DNA of 64,000 nt from Callorhinus ursinus (taxonomy: Eukaryota > Chordata > Mammalia > Carnivora > Otariidae): NCBI RefSeq assembly GCF_003265705.1, contig NW_020312902.1, forward strand, positions 11,478,419 through 11,542,418, written 5' to 3'. This document shows positions 36,638 through 47,186 of this stretch, piece after piece; position 1 is the first letter of the stretch, and each line of letters opens with the position of its first letter. Below the pieces are notes generated by a model. That model was not told the origin of the DNA and searched no databases. It was given only the letters and a program-made list of their open reading frames with translations. Both the position numbers and the translations under genes were made by a program.

Positions 36638-37082
36638 GGAATTTTTAATCTCAGGAAACAAACTGAGTGTTCCTGGAGTGGTGGGGGTGGGAGGAATTGG
36701 TTGGCTGGGTGATAGACATTGGAGAGGGTATGTGCTAATGTGAGCACTGTGAATTGTACAAGACTGATGAATCACGGATCTGTACTTCTGAAACAAATAA
36801 TGCAATATATGTTAAGAAAAAAAGAAGAAGAAGGTAGGGGAAGAATGAAGGGAAGTAAGTCGGAGGGGTTTATGAACCATTAGAGACGATGGACTCTGAA
36901 AAAGAAACTGAGGGTTCTAGAGGGGAGGGGCGTGGGTGGATGGGTTAGCCTGGTCATGTGTATTAAAGAGGGCACATTCTGCGTGGAGTACTGGGTGTTA
37001 TGCACAAACAATGAATCATGGAACACTACATCAAAAACTAATGATGTATGGTGATTAACATAACAATAAAAATTATTTAAAA
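36638..37082 (+). other. L1 3'UTR and poly(A) end
   Basis: Starts after the SLI stop, includes a G-rich stretch GGAGTGGTGGGGGTGGGAGG and the conserved end TGATTAACATAACAATAAAA. The same end recurs in the truncated copies at 15564, 42289 and 51352. Confidence 0.9.
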
Positions 37083-37099
37083 AATAACGTATAATTTAG

Positions 37100-38599
37100 A
37101 GCAGAGTAATTTAAATAGAGAAAGGAGAATATGAAATGGTTAACATTATCCACTAGCTATGGATATATGCTTTGGGAATTATCCTTTTTTATTCTAAAAA
37201 GAAGTGGAAGAGAAAAAAGAAGACTATGGAGGCCTGAAGTGTTGCGTATTGTGAGATTAACAGATTTTGGAAAAAATGCTTTTATTTTTTGAAGTTGATA
37301 GTGTCCCTCCCCTTGAAGAATAGAAAAACTAGTTCTATTTTCAAGACTTGCATCAAAGAACAACTTAGGTCCATTGGGTTTGTTTGCTAAATATAATGAC
37401 CTGCCTCTAGGAAGAGAGTTAATAGCCTTTTAGTACATGCATTTCTTTGCTGGTCACTACCAGGAAAGAACTTCAACTTTCAGCAGAAGACGGGAGAGAG
37501 ATGAGAGTTGTCTTGAGTGAGAGCGGTAGTTTTTCTCACATGGAAACTCCTAAGACAGCGGTCCACAGCTCACGTGCCATCAGTGACCTCATATCTTAGC
37601 TGCAAATGACCTCTAGAGGGGAACAGAGTCAGGGGAGGATATGGCAGATTTTTACTTAAAAACGTTCTACTCTCCAAAAGGGCAGTCCCATATTCTACGG
37701 TGTGCTCTGTGCCTCATACTGAGCCAGTTACCTATATACCGCTGTGTCTGTCTGCAATAATGTTGGCTGTCTGGTCTTTTAAGTTCCTCAGGGACGTCCA
37801 CTAGCCATGTAACTCACTCACACCATTTCAGTGTCATTCAGAGGATATTACATAAAGAAACATTTTATTAAATTATGTGTGGGTTCTTAGAAAACATGAA
37901 GGCCATTTGGAATGAAGGACTCCCCAGAGGCAAAAATCTGATTGCTTTCTGGCTGGCCCTATACCCCAAATTCATCCCACCCTTTCTACTGTTTTTTCTT
38001 TTCAAACTGTGTTTGTGTGTGCTGAATTACCTCTGTCTGATGACTTCAGAGGCCCATGTGTGATGGTTGTGCGCACCCTTATACCAACCTTTCAACTCCC
38101 CTCTGAGGGCTCTTAATCCGATTTAGCTATTATGGAATTCTCATCCCTTTGATGAGTCAAATGGAGTGCAATTACACATTCACTTAAATCTTCTGAAAAT
38201 GAAGATACTATAAGCTGTTCTGTTGAAATCTGCAGTTCCATGCGCATGCATTCATTATCCGGAACCTCTGATCTGGAAGCCGCCAACTTCTGTGATTGAA
38301 GTGGAATGATCATCTCTTAACACTGGATTTCACAAAGGTTTTTTAAAACAAATTAAAAATGACAAATGAAAATGCTGCTTACCTAAGGTCAATAAAGAAT
38401 TAAAACTCAAGTTTATCTCATTTAAGGAAAACATATTCCAGGGATGTCTGGAAGAAGGCAGAGTGAAGGAGGAATCTGTGGCCAGTACCCTGTCTCATGG
38501 ATAACAGGTCTACAATACTCTTGAATTGCACAGAAAGTGAAGATCCTTCACTAACCTTTAGTAACAGAAATACTCAGGACAACATACCATAGAGATAAT
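37100..38599. other. Unique intronic DNA
   Basis: Nothing recognised. Confidence 0.5.
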
Positions 38600-38780
38600 G
38601 AAGCACAGTGAGTAAGAGTCTATATATAATGTGATTTAAACTTGTCCACCACTTACCAGCTGAATAAATTACCTAGCCTCTGTGTGCCTCAATTTCCTCA
38701 TCAGAAAAGAGAGAGAGAGAGAATTACTTGAAATACGCTTAATAATGAAATTTGGCACACAGACTAGCGCTTCAATAAAT
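38600..38780 (+). repeat. MIR
   Basis: CCACTTACCAGCTGAATAA, TGTGTGCCTCAATTTCCTCATC and TTTGGCACACAGACTAGCGC follow the sense MIR order. Confidence 0.78.
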
Positions 38781-39929
38781 TCGAGATGTTATTAATGATA
38801 GCAACTACTTACATTTGCAGAGTAGTTGAACATTTTAACAGAATTTTTCCACTTCCTGTTGTCTGCTTCTCCCATTTCTAAGAGATTAAGGAGAGAGATA
38901 ACATTATCTCCTTTTTTTTAATGCTTGTTTTTAATGTCTTTTCAGTATTTGAGTGACTTATTTGAGGTCTCTCAGTGGCAGACATTACTCGTTGTTACTT
39001 GGCAGCCACTACCCACTATTTCTTTCCTGGCAGAGCCTATCTCCTATCACAGAAAACACCAAGTCCATTTCCAGACCCCTGTCTTCCTCATTTTCCCAAC
39101 TTTCATTGAAGCCATGATGTGGGCATGTGGCTGAATAGTGTTCATTGAGACTACAGAGATTTTGCTGGAAGGGCTTTTAGGAAAGTGTCCTTTCTAATTT
39201 GAAAACAAAAAAGCAGATGTACGGTAGAGGTCTTTCTTTTCTTTGCTGAGTGTAGCTGTGTCTGCACGTGCTACAAAGAAGTGTCAGGACCACCTTGCAA
39301 ACAGGAGGGCACACAACGCTAAGTGTTAACACTTTCAGAGAGGAACTGTGTACATGGTGTGGATGCCTGATGGCATTGTTAAGCTGTATTAGTCCTGGAA
39401 CTGCATAAACTGAGGGCCTTTTTTTTTTATCTGAGACAATATATCCCTCATTATTTGAGTGGTTTTTAGTGTTCTGTTTCTTGCTGCCAAAGACATTCCA
39501 GCAGATATGGTGGCTAAACCAAGACTCAAAGTCTGGTCTTCTTCTGATTCCAAAGCCTTTATTTGTTTGCTTGTTTATTTGTGTGTTTTGGCAGAGCATA
39601 CTGCCGTCCTGTATTTAAGGCATCCACAGTAGAGCCTCACGTATCTCTCTATTCTGATACTCTCTGTGTCCCAGGGGCTTGCTCTCTTCTGACTGCTCTG
39701 TGAGCTTTCACACCTCTGGACTGCTATCCTCATGCCCCCTCCCCTTAGAATACCAGCTCTATAGCTTCTCGTCACCATCAGAATCACGCACATCTTCTGG
39801 TTTTTGTCTTGACTGTCTTCTTTTGTAAGAGTCTATACCTGATTATACTTTTCTTTCGTGCTCGCTAGATTTAAACACCGTTCTCCTGCTGCAAACCTTT
39901 GTCTTCCTTAGTGTAACCATCAGCACAGC
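38781..39929. other. Unique intronic DNA
   Basis: Nothing recognised; the 140-codon minus frame at 39177-39599 has no recognisable homology. Confidence 0.5.
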
Positions 39930-40105
39930 TCTGCCTCCCCACTTGACTGCGCGCTTCCAGGGCCCGTGCCGAGTCTCATTCTTTCTTTGTGTCCTCATAG
40001 CGTGTAGTTTTTTTGTTTTGTTTTGTTTTTTTGTTTTTTTGTGTTTTTTTTATCCCTGCCTCTTAAGAAGGCTTAGTAAGTGTTTATTGAATTAAATGTG
40101 TGCTG
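39930..40105 (+). repeat. L2 3' end split by a (GTTTT)n expansion
   Basis: CTTGACTGCGCGCTTCCAGGG, TGTCCTCATAGCG and AGTAAGTGTTTATTGAAT are the L2 3'-terminal blocks. A T-rich GTTTT repeat at about 40010-40050 has expanded inside. Confidence 0.62.
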
Positions 40106-42040
40106 AATGTTCTTTCTTCTGAAGGAAGCTCTCATTTTCTGGGAATTACAGAAGGTTCTTGTTCTTGGATTCATGACCTGCTTAGGATTCAGGAGATCAG
40201 TGGTATCATTAAAGTTATAGTCATTGTTTTATGCTCCTAGATTTTATTGGATCAGATTCTTAAAGAATTCATGGCTACTCAAAGGAATGAGAACTTGTTT
40301 AAGTTAGAAAGTTGAATAATTTTGTCTTTGGCTCTCTCAGCCAAAGACACAATCTGGAGTGTGCATATTTTTAGGAAAACCACTGTTGTAAGTTTGCTTC
40401 TTTTTCCCTAAAACTGGAGTGTGAAGAAAACAACCCAAAACAAAAACAAAAACAAAAAATTCTGGCTATTGAACACCCCTCTTATATTGTATCCGGTTCT
40501 TCAGTCCCCTGAAAGATTGTTCTAAATCTCTTTAGGCCTTATAATTTTTTGTCCCCATATCACTTCTATCCACGTTTTTTTAAATATCCAACCAGCTGGT
40601 CTCTGGTAAGCAGAGAGGAGGCCATTGGAGACAGGGAATTGAGGAAACATCAGGGCATGCTGGAAGTTGGTGGTAAAAGGATGGAGGTAGCCAGCTTTAG
40701 CCCCTGAGCCAATCTACTGGCATCTTTAGTGTGGCTTTGCCATTGCTCACCCACGCTAGACTGTGGCCCATCCCAGGTAGGTGGAATTAGGAGTATTAGC
40801 ATGGATGAGTTCTGTGGAATCTCCCCATGTGTTACAATGACAAAAACACCTGCCCAGGCCAGCCCTGAATCACTAATAACCAAGAGAAATACAAAAGAAA
40901 ATGCCTTGTTTTATAGACTAGCATCTGTGTTGCCATCTACATTATTCAGGATTTGGAACTATAGATCTTCAGAAATAAAAGAGACTTTAGGATCTTCTAG
41001 CCTAGATCGCTCACTGTCAAGGAGCCAGGGCCACGCTTCTGTTTGCCTCAGGATTAGAATCTTCTTCTGCAGTTGGACACAAAGAAAAAAGGAGGCAAAT
41101 CACTAATAACTGGAAAGTGAGGGGACATGTCTTGCTTTTCTAAGATTTCCCAGAGAGGATGAGATGAGGTGAGGTGCAATGGCCAGGCCAAGGATTCTGG
41201 TAGAAGTCAAATCTCCCCAAATGTCCATAAGTTCTCCTGTAGCTATCCTAACCTAAATTCATCATTTAAGAAGAATAGTAAACTTGCTAAGCAAGTTCCT
41301 CCTTCAAGAAAGATTCTCAGTAGCCCTCTACCAGGTTGCTACTCCTAAGCTAAAGAATTAGGAGAGAACACTCGCAGGGGGAATATGTACATCCTCCTCA
41401 GGGAGTGGAGGGAATGGGAGGTATATTGATGCCCATCAACCTTCCATCCCCCTTCCACCAACATACATTGTTGTAAGTTAGCAAAGGAGAGGGTCAGCAC
41501 ACTATATTCCTTCCTTAGGAAAAGAAATGGAGAATTCCTATCCTACTTGGGAAGTGTGGAATAAACGTTGCTGTAGTTATTCATACAGGTGTTTTCAAAA
41601 ATATATTGTGTCGAACCAGGTTACCAGGAGGGTGTTTTGGGGTTCCTTAAGTGTTTGGGGTTTCATTTCTAAATTATATTTTTACGTTGATTAAACAAAA
41701 TATGCTGTCATATTCAAAGGTGTCATATGTCCAAATACTGGGCATAATGGAGACTGCCCACGTGTAAATTTAGGTTGCTGCCATACAACAGTCGAATGCA
41801 CACCTGGAAATAAGGCTTGTCCTGATGTTTGGCTGCAACAGAATAGTTTTGGCCTCCTTTTGCTGTTTCACAAGAGAACACTTTTAATAGCCATTGGCAT
41901 AGTAGTGTCTCTGTTTATCTCTATGCATGCTTTTGTTTTGTAACCCAGTGAAGACGGGAAGTTGGGGTTAGATGAGGGGGGAGGTGGATTGACATTTTCC
42001 TCCCCTAGGGTCCATTGTGATGGTTGCTTCTCGCTCCCCA
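40106..42040. other. Unique intronic DNA
   Basis: Nothing recognised except small A-rich or T-rich runs. Confidence 0.5.
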
Positions 42041-42210
42041 ACTTTATTTGAGAAATAATTGACAAATATAATTGTATATATTTAAAGTATTCAGTGTGGT
42101 GCTTTGATAAACATATGCATCGTGTAATTATTGCTAAGATCGAGATAATTAACATTTCCATCACCTTACATAGTTAACTTTCTCTCTCTCTCTCGATTTT
42201 TCTTTTGTGT

Positions 42211-42241
<31 letters not shown>

Positions 42242-42288
42242 GGTGAGAATGCTTAATAACCACTCTCAGTAACTTTCAAATGGACAAT
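42041..42288 (-). mobile_element. Old L1M 3'UTR, left part
   Basis: The minus strand carries the old L1 3' end (ATACAATTATATTTGTCAAT, GGTGATGGAAATGTTAATTA). A (TTTTG)n run at about 42208-42240 has expanded inside. It continues at 43023 after a younger L1 insertion. Confidence 0.75.
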
Positions 42289-43016
42289 TTTTTTTTTTTG
42301 CGTTTATGGTATTTTTGTTTTGTTTAGTTTTTTTATTATGTTATGTTAATCACCATACATTACATCATTAGTTATTGATGTAGTGTTCCATGATTCATTG
42401 TTTGCATATAACACCCAGTACTCCATGCAGTACATGCCCTCCTTAATACCCATCACCGGGCTAACCCATCCCCCACCCCCTCCCCTCTAGAACCCTCAGT
42501 TTGTTTCTCAGAGTCCATAATCTCTCATGGTTCATCTCCCCCTGATTTCCCCGCTTCATTTTTCCCTTCCTGCTATCTTCTTTTTTTTTTTTTAAACATA
42601 TAATGTATTATTTATTTCAGAGGTATAGGTCTGTGATTCAACAGTCTTACAAAATTCACAGCACTCACCATAGCACATACCCTCCCCAATGTCTATCACC
42701 AGCCACCCCATCCCTCCTACCCCCTACCACTCCAGCAACCCTCAGTTTGTTTCCTGAGATTAAGAATTCCTCATATCAGTGAGATCAGAATGTGAGAAGA
42801 TATTTGCAAATGACATATCAGATAAAGGGCTAGTATCCAAAATCTATAAAGAACTTACTAAACTCAACACCCAAAGAACAAATGATCCAATCAAGAAATG
42901 GGCAGAAGACATGAACAGACATTTTTCCATAGAAGACATCCAAATGGCCAACAGACACATGAAACATCACTCAACATTGCTTGGCATCAGGGAAATCCAA
43001 ATAAAAACCTCAATGA
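42289..43016 (-). mobile_element. Young L1 with 5' inversion (twin priming)
   Basis: 42330-42780 is L1 3'UTR in minus orientation, matching 36625-37080. 42781-43016 is ORF2 in plus orientation, matching about 35920-36150 (ATATCAGATAAAGGGCTAGT). The intervening 480 bp are missing. The short duplication GACAAT (42283-42288, 43017-43022) frames the insertion into the older L1M. Confidence 0.9.
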
Positions 43017-43022
43017 GACAAT

Positions 43023-43560
43023 ATTGTATTATTAATTATAGTCACCCTGATGTACATTAGAGCCTCAGAACTTATAACTGAAAGTTTGTACTTTAGATCC
43101 TTTGACCTGGATCTCCCCATTTCCCTTTCCCCTCCCAGTCCCTAACAAACCCCATTATATTCTGTCCTTATGAAATCAGTTTTTGTTTGTTTGTTTTTTA
43201 TTCTGCATGTAAGTGATACCATACAGTATTTTCTATCTGGCTTATTTCACCTGGCAAAATGCCCTCCAGTTTCACCCATATTGATACAAATGGCAAGATT
43301 TTCTTTTTAATGGCCAAACAACATCCCACATAGATACATATACATAGTGTATATGTGCACGTATATGTATATACCATAAACATTTTTTTATTTATTCATG
43401 AAAGAGAGAGAGAGAGGCAGAGGGAGAAGCAGGCTCCCAAGGAGCAGGGAGCCCAATGCGGGACTCGATCCCAGGACCCCGGGATCATGACCTGAGCCAA
43501 AGGCAGACGCTCAACCATCTGAGCCACCCAGGCGCCCCTACCATAAACATTTTTTTAACG
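43023..43560 (-). mobile_element. Old L1M 3'UTR, right part
   Basis: Continues the L1M: the minus strand reads GTGACTATAATTAATAATAC, then GTGAAATAAGCCAGATAGAA. A SINE interrupts it at 43391-43538. Confidence 0.78.
43391..43538 (-). mobile_element. CAN SINE, minus, short dog-type subtype
   Basis: TTTATTCATGAAAGAGAGAG tail side and GGCTCCCAAGGAGCAGGGAG body, internally shorter than the others. A perfect 19-bp duplication TACCATAAACATTTTTTTA lies at 43372-43390 and 43539-43557. Confidence 0.96.
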
Positions 43561-46185
43561 TGATGGTTTCTTAGCACCTATGTAGAGGGGTGGGTGAGAG
43601 GCTGGAGTGGGTGAGTTGGTGGAATTATTCTGTAGGAGCTTTGGAAAACTCTGGGAACAGGGGTAGTAGTTTGGTGAGCCCAGATAGTATCAATTTAGCT
43701 CAGTCCTAAGGAGGAAGCCCGTGATCAGTTCCTGGAGGAACCTCACTCATCCCTGCACAGATCCTGGCACTGTTTCTGGCACTCTCTCACCTTCTAAGGG
43801 ATGGATGGTTTGAAAATAACAGCTTGATGGGTTGGCTTCAACGTGCTCTTTATACACACGGGCCAAGTGACGTTCCCCCAGTAGCTTTGTAAACAGTGGA
43901 TATGGCAGGAAGGAGCCACAGCAAAACAAAAGTACAGATGGCACATGGTGACAGACCGGGTGGGGAATCCTGAGCCATGCCATTGCGCCAAGACCCACAG
44001 ATAACTGGGTGCTGAGGTCCTGGCCCAGAGTAGGTAGAGGTTGTTAAGCCACTGATAGTTGGATTATAGCTATTTAAAGAAAGTATCCTAAAATTTAAAA
44101 AGGAACCTAAAAAGGCTATTACCATATGGTCATCACTTGCTGTTTTGAATCAGGGATATTTTGGTACTATCTAATGAAAACGAGATATAGAAAGAGAGGA
44201 GATGCTGATGAGTATTCCATTTTGTGTGTGTATGTATCAAAACAGCCTTTCTCTCATTGATTGGATTTATAATTCTATGCAGTTGGGCTCGTAGAACTAA
44301 ATCTATACATGAAAATTGTTTACCGAATGAATAAAAATAAATTACCATTTATGTATTTTTAAGTACATATAACATTTCACTTGATGAAAAAGTTTCACTG
44401 ATTTTTTTTTTTAAGTTTGGGAAGAATGCACAAAAACAGTAGACAATGGGACCAGAATAGGCAGGTAATTGCCTTCTCCCCTTTTCCTCATGTAATACTG
44501 GTAGTTTGGGTTGTGGGCCCTTTAACAGGTAGTAATTCTAGTAATAGTATTGCTAATTAACCAGGACAGAAAAGTGAAGAAACAACAACAAACCAGATCT
44601 AATACAATGAGGCATCACTATCCAGGAGTATGGAGGTAAATAATGCACACAGACCGAGAAGGGGAAAAAAATGGGGGAGAGAGATCGCAAGGAATCGACT
44701 GGAGACATAACTAAAGGTTAGCAGTTCGCCCTTCTTTCTTGCTCTCGTTCTGAAAACAGAAAGATTAGATTGATTCAAGCAGATATACTTTGCAATGCCA
44801 GAAAGGATGCCTCTTCGGGTGCGGTATTGATAAACTGCCCGAGTGTATCAGTGGCATTTTGTTTTACTGGCCCCTCAAGAAGAGGCAGGGAGTGGATTTT
44901 TACCTTCCTGCCCACCTGTCTGAGAATTGCTTAAACAGTTTCTGTGTGTGTGCGTGCGTGAGGGGCTCCACACCATTACCTGCTGGGTTAAAAGATTCCT
45001 TCTCTGGGACTCCTCTGGATTCCTTCATCAGATGGATGGGAGATGCAGCCTGTGCCCAGCTGAACTTCATTATTGAGTGTACTGCTGTATTGTATCAAGA
45101 GAGCAACTACCGAGAAATGCTTTATGTCCACACCCCCATATTCTTGGTGGGGGATTTATAGGTCTATTTGGCAAAATCATACCGAGGTGGAGTGGTAACG
45201 TCACTCTGTGTCTTCCAACAAACAGCCACCCTGCTGCCGCTGATCAGCGTTCCTGGGATGGCGGTGATTGAAATTTAGCACTTAGAGTGACTTAATTGGC
45301 ACGCAGAACTGTTCAGCATATGCCCCCACCACAGGTGCACCATCTGATGTACCTGTAGGGTGCCCAGTACCTCACACATGCTCACATTTTGTTAAAGAAG
45401 GAAGTTTTGAGCAGGTCCTTGAAGGAAGCCTGCGCAGTGGTTCAGTAGAGGGGTGGCCTTAGAGCATAGCTCCTCAGATCTCTGTCTGTCTTTGGGTTAC
45501 CATAGTTCTTCATTCCCTTGAACTTGGAACAGACCTAAGATTGTGGAGTTCTAGTTTGCTTACTGTGAAAGAACTGTTGGGTATCTGCTCATTGATGCTT
45601 GTGCCTTCGGTAAATCAAGCCCTGTGCTAGCAGAGTGGAACTTGGAAAGGTTCAGTACTCCTTGGCAGCTTGCTGCCTTGAAATTCAAGGTTAGAATGTT
45701 CTGTGCTCACTGTGACTAGAACCGATCCCTTGGCCTTCAGGGAAAGTCCTGGAAATCGATGTCAACATTTTTCTGCTGAGTTGGAAACAGCAGGGCTGGG
45801 CCAAATGGTCTCGGTTATGTGAATCAGGAGAGAAATGGAAACCTCAACAGAAAACAGAGCAGACCTATTAAGTTCTTGGCCTTATGTAAGGAGAGCGAAT
45901 GAGGGGTGAGGACTCACTGGGTAGGAACACACTGCTCTGTGGACTCTTCCCATGTGTCCTGGGGCTCATGTGCTCCAGGTAACGGGGGGCCCTGGTCATC
46001 ACTGCAGATGCCGGAAGAAGCAGTCTTCTCAAGCTGCCATGATGGGCATGAGTGTCCGTGGGACTGAGGAGGGGTAGATAAGCTGTCTGTCAACTGAGGT
46101 TTTCTTTGATGAGCTCCTCCTGTCCTAACTGGATCACAGACTACAGGCCTCATCTGTATTTACGTTCTCCTCAGGCATCAGGCGA
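43561..46185. other. Unique intronic DNA
   Basis: No exon or certain repeat seen. The 123-codon frame at 44790-45161 has no recognisable homology and no splice signals I trust. Confidence 0.5.
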
Positions 46186-46230
46186 AATCCTGGGTTCCTA
46201 ATAAGTGTTCAATGAGTGTTGAATTCTGAA
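46186..46230 (+). repeat. L2 3'-terminal scrap
   Basis: CTAATAAGTGTTCAATGAGTG followed by TTGAAT is the usual L2 end. Confidence 0.5.
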
Positions 46231-46586
46231 AGAAAGAACAAAATCGTTGGGATTCCTCTGAGTGATGTTGAGAATAGCAGTGGCTTCAAAGCCAAGAAGG
46301 GTTTGCCGTGAAGCTGTGGAGCTGAAGTGTCAGTGTCCCAGGACCTGTTCTGAAGTTTGAATTTGTATGTTTATATGCTGTTCCTTATGGAGGGTTCCCC
46401 AAATTCTGTAAGCTTCAGGACCTCATAAAACATAAATAAACTCCTGTTGAAATGTTCTTGCTGAGCTCTTGTGGAAGCCTGGATTCCATCCAGTGGCTTT
46501 CCCAGAAATTGGAGAATCAGAAGAAACAGATAAAGCCAGCCCTGCAAGGGAGAGGAAAGGGAAGGAACTGACATTTAAGAAGCCCA

Positions 46587-46790
46587 TGCAGATGGAAGAA
46601 TAATTAGCCTTTATTACCTATTTTAACTCCTCACAGCAAGCCTTTCTGGGTGATGGCATTACTGCTTGCCCTCTTAATAGATGGGGACATTGAGGTTCAG
46701 AGAAGCTAAGCAACCTGCCCAGTGTGGTACAGCTACTAGGGCTGGGACCTACATCACTGACCTTACTCTCTCCTGACCATCTGCTCAGGG
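46587..46790 (-). repeat. MIR
   Basis: AACTCCTCACAGCAAGCC, AGATGGGGACATTGAGG, AGAAGCTAAGCAACCTGCCC and GGGCTGGGACC are in reverse MIR order. It lies about 320 bp upstream of the exon. Confidence 0.82.
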
Positions 46791-47082
46791 GCTCCCTTAC
46801 AGGGTGCATATTTGACAGCTCTGCTAGCCTTCCCTGAAAGCCTTTCAGCCCACCAGGGTAAGGAATGCCTGGATGGGCAGGCAACTCTTACTGCAGGACA
46901 GAGGGAGAAAGTTGGGGAGGGGATCAGGCCTGAGTGGTTTAAAGGAAGGCCCTGGCAAACCCTTCCCCAGTCGGTGTTAAGTGATGCTGTAACAATTCAT
47001 TCAATTATGTTAAGCACCCATTAAAGGAATCCTAAGTCCTCCCTTGGGCCATTTCAGTTCTATGATATTGTAATTGTTTGAG

Positions 47083-47112
47083 ACTAACCATGATGTCTTC
47101 TTTTGCCTTCAG
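47083..47112 (+). promoter_or_regulatory. Splice acceptor region of the SorCS exon
   Basis: A CTAAC branch motif puts its adenosine at about 47087, 25 bases before the exon. It is followed by a pyrimidine-rich stretch and CAG. Spacing and composition fit a strong U2-type 3' splice site. Confidence 0.8.
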
Positions 47113-47180
47113 GTGATTCTCATTTTGACAAAGCTCTATGACTATAACCTGGGGAGCATCACTGAGAGCTCGCTTTGGAG
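47113..47180 (+). CDS. SORCS1: Internal coding exon of a SorCS-family VPS10-domain sorting receptor
   Basis: This 68-bp exon starts in phase 0 and ends two bases into a codon. It reads VILILTKLYDYNLGSITESSLW followed by AG, which a following G or A would complete to Arg. I recognise this as the segment just after the propeptide, at the start of the VPS10 beta-propeller in SorCS receptors. These are type I membrane proteins that sort neurotrophin receptors, APP and glutamate receptors in neurons. SORCS2, as I recall it, differs in the middle of the segment. SORCS1 and SORCS3 are near-identical here; I favour SORCS1 because I recall F and V variants in SORCS3, but this is memory only. The splice signals are good: branch-like CTAAC at 47084-47088, tract TGTCTTCTTTTGCCTTCAG, then acceptor AG at 47111-47112, and donor AG|GTACGT. 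No neighbouring exon was found in the window, which suits the very large introns of these genes. Confidence 0.82.
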
Positions 47181-47186
47181 GTACGT
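47178..47186 (+). promoter_or_regulatory. Splice donor of the SorCS exon
   Basis: GAG|GTACGT matches the U1-complementary consensus at most positions and leaves the reading frame two bases into a codon. Confidence 0.8.

Larger units (their letters stand above)
30082..37082 (+). mobile_element. Full-length but inactive L1 retrotransposon
   Basis: All parts occur in order: GC-rich 5'UTR, pyrimidine-rich leader, ORF1, inter-ORF spacer, ORF2 and a 3'UTR ending in AATAAAAATTATTTAAAAAA. The 17-bp duplication AATAAAGTATAATTTAG / AATAACGTATAATTTAG (30065-30081, 37083-37099) has one mismatch, so the right-hand end is complete. It lies in the same orientation as the host gene. Several frameshifts and stops, and two mutated catalytic residues, show it cannot move. 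It resembles L1 families of Carnivora; I do not name a subfamily. Confidence 0.97.
1..47112 (+). other. SORCS1: Upstream intron of the SorCS gene (partial, probably intron 1)
   Basis: Everything left of the exon lacks supported coding sequence and is filled with retrotransposon copies and unique AT-rich DNA. The exon is early in the protein, so this is probably the very long first intron. It extends past the left edge. The intron assignment is inferred from the single exon. Confidence 0.65.

Noticed and set aside
39177..39599. 140-codon minus-strand open frame
   Set aside because: Unrelated to any protein I know; no splice context.
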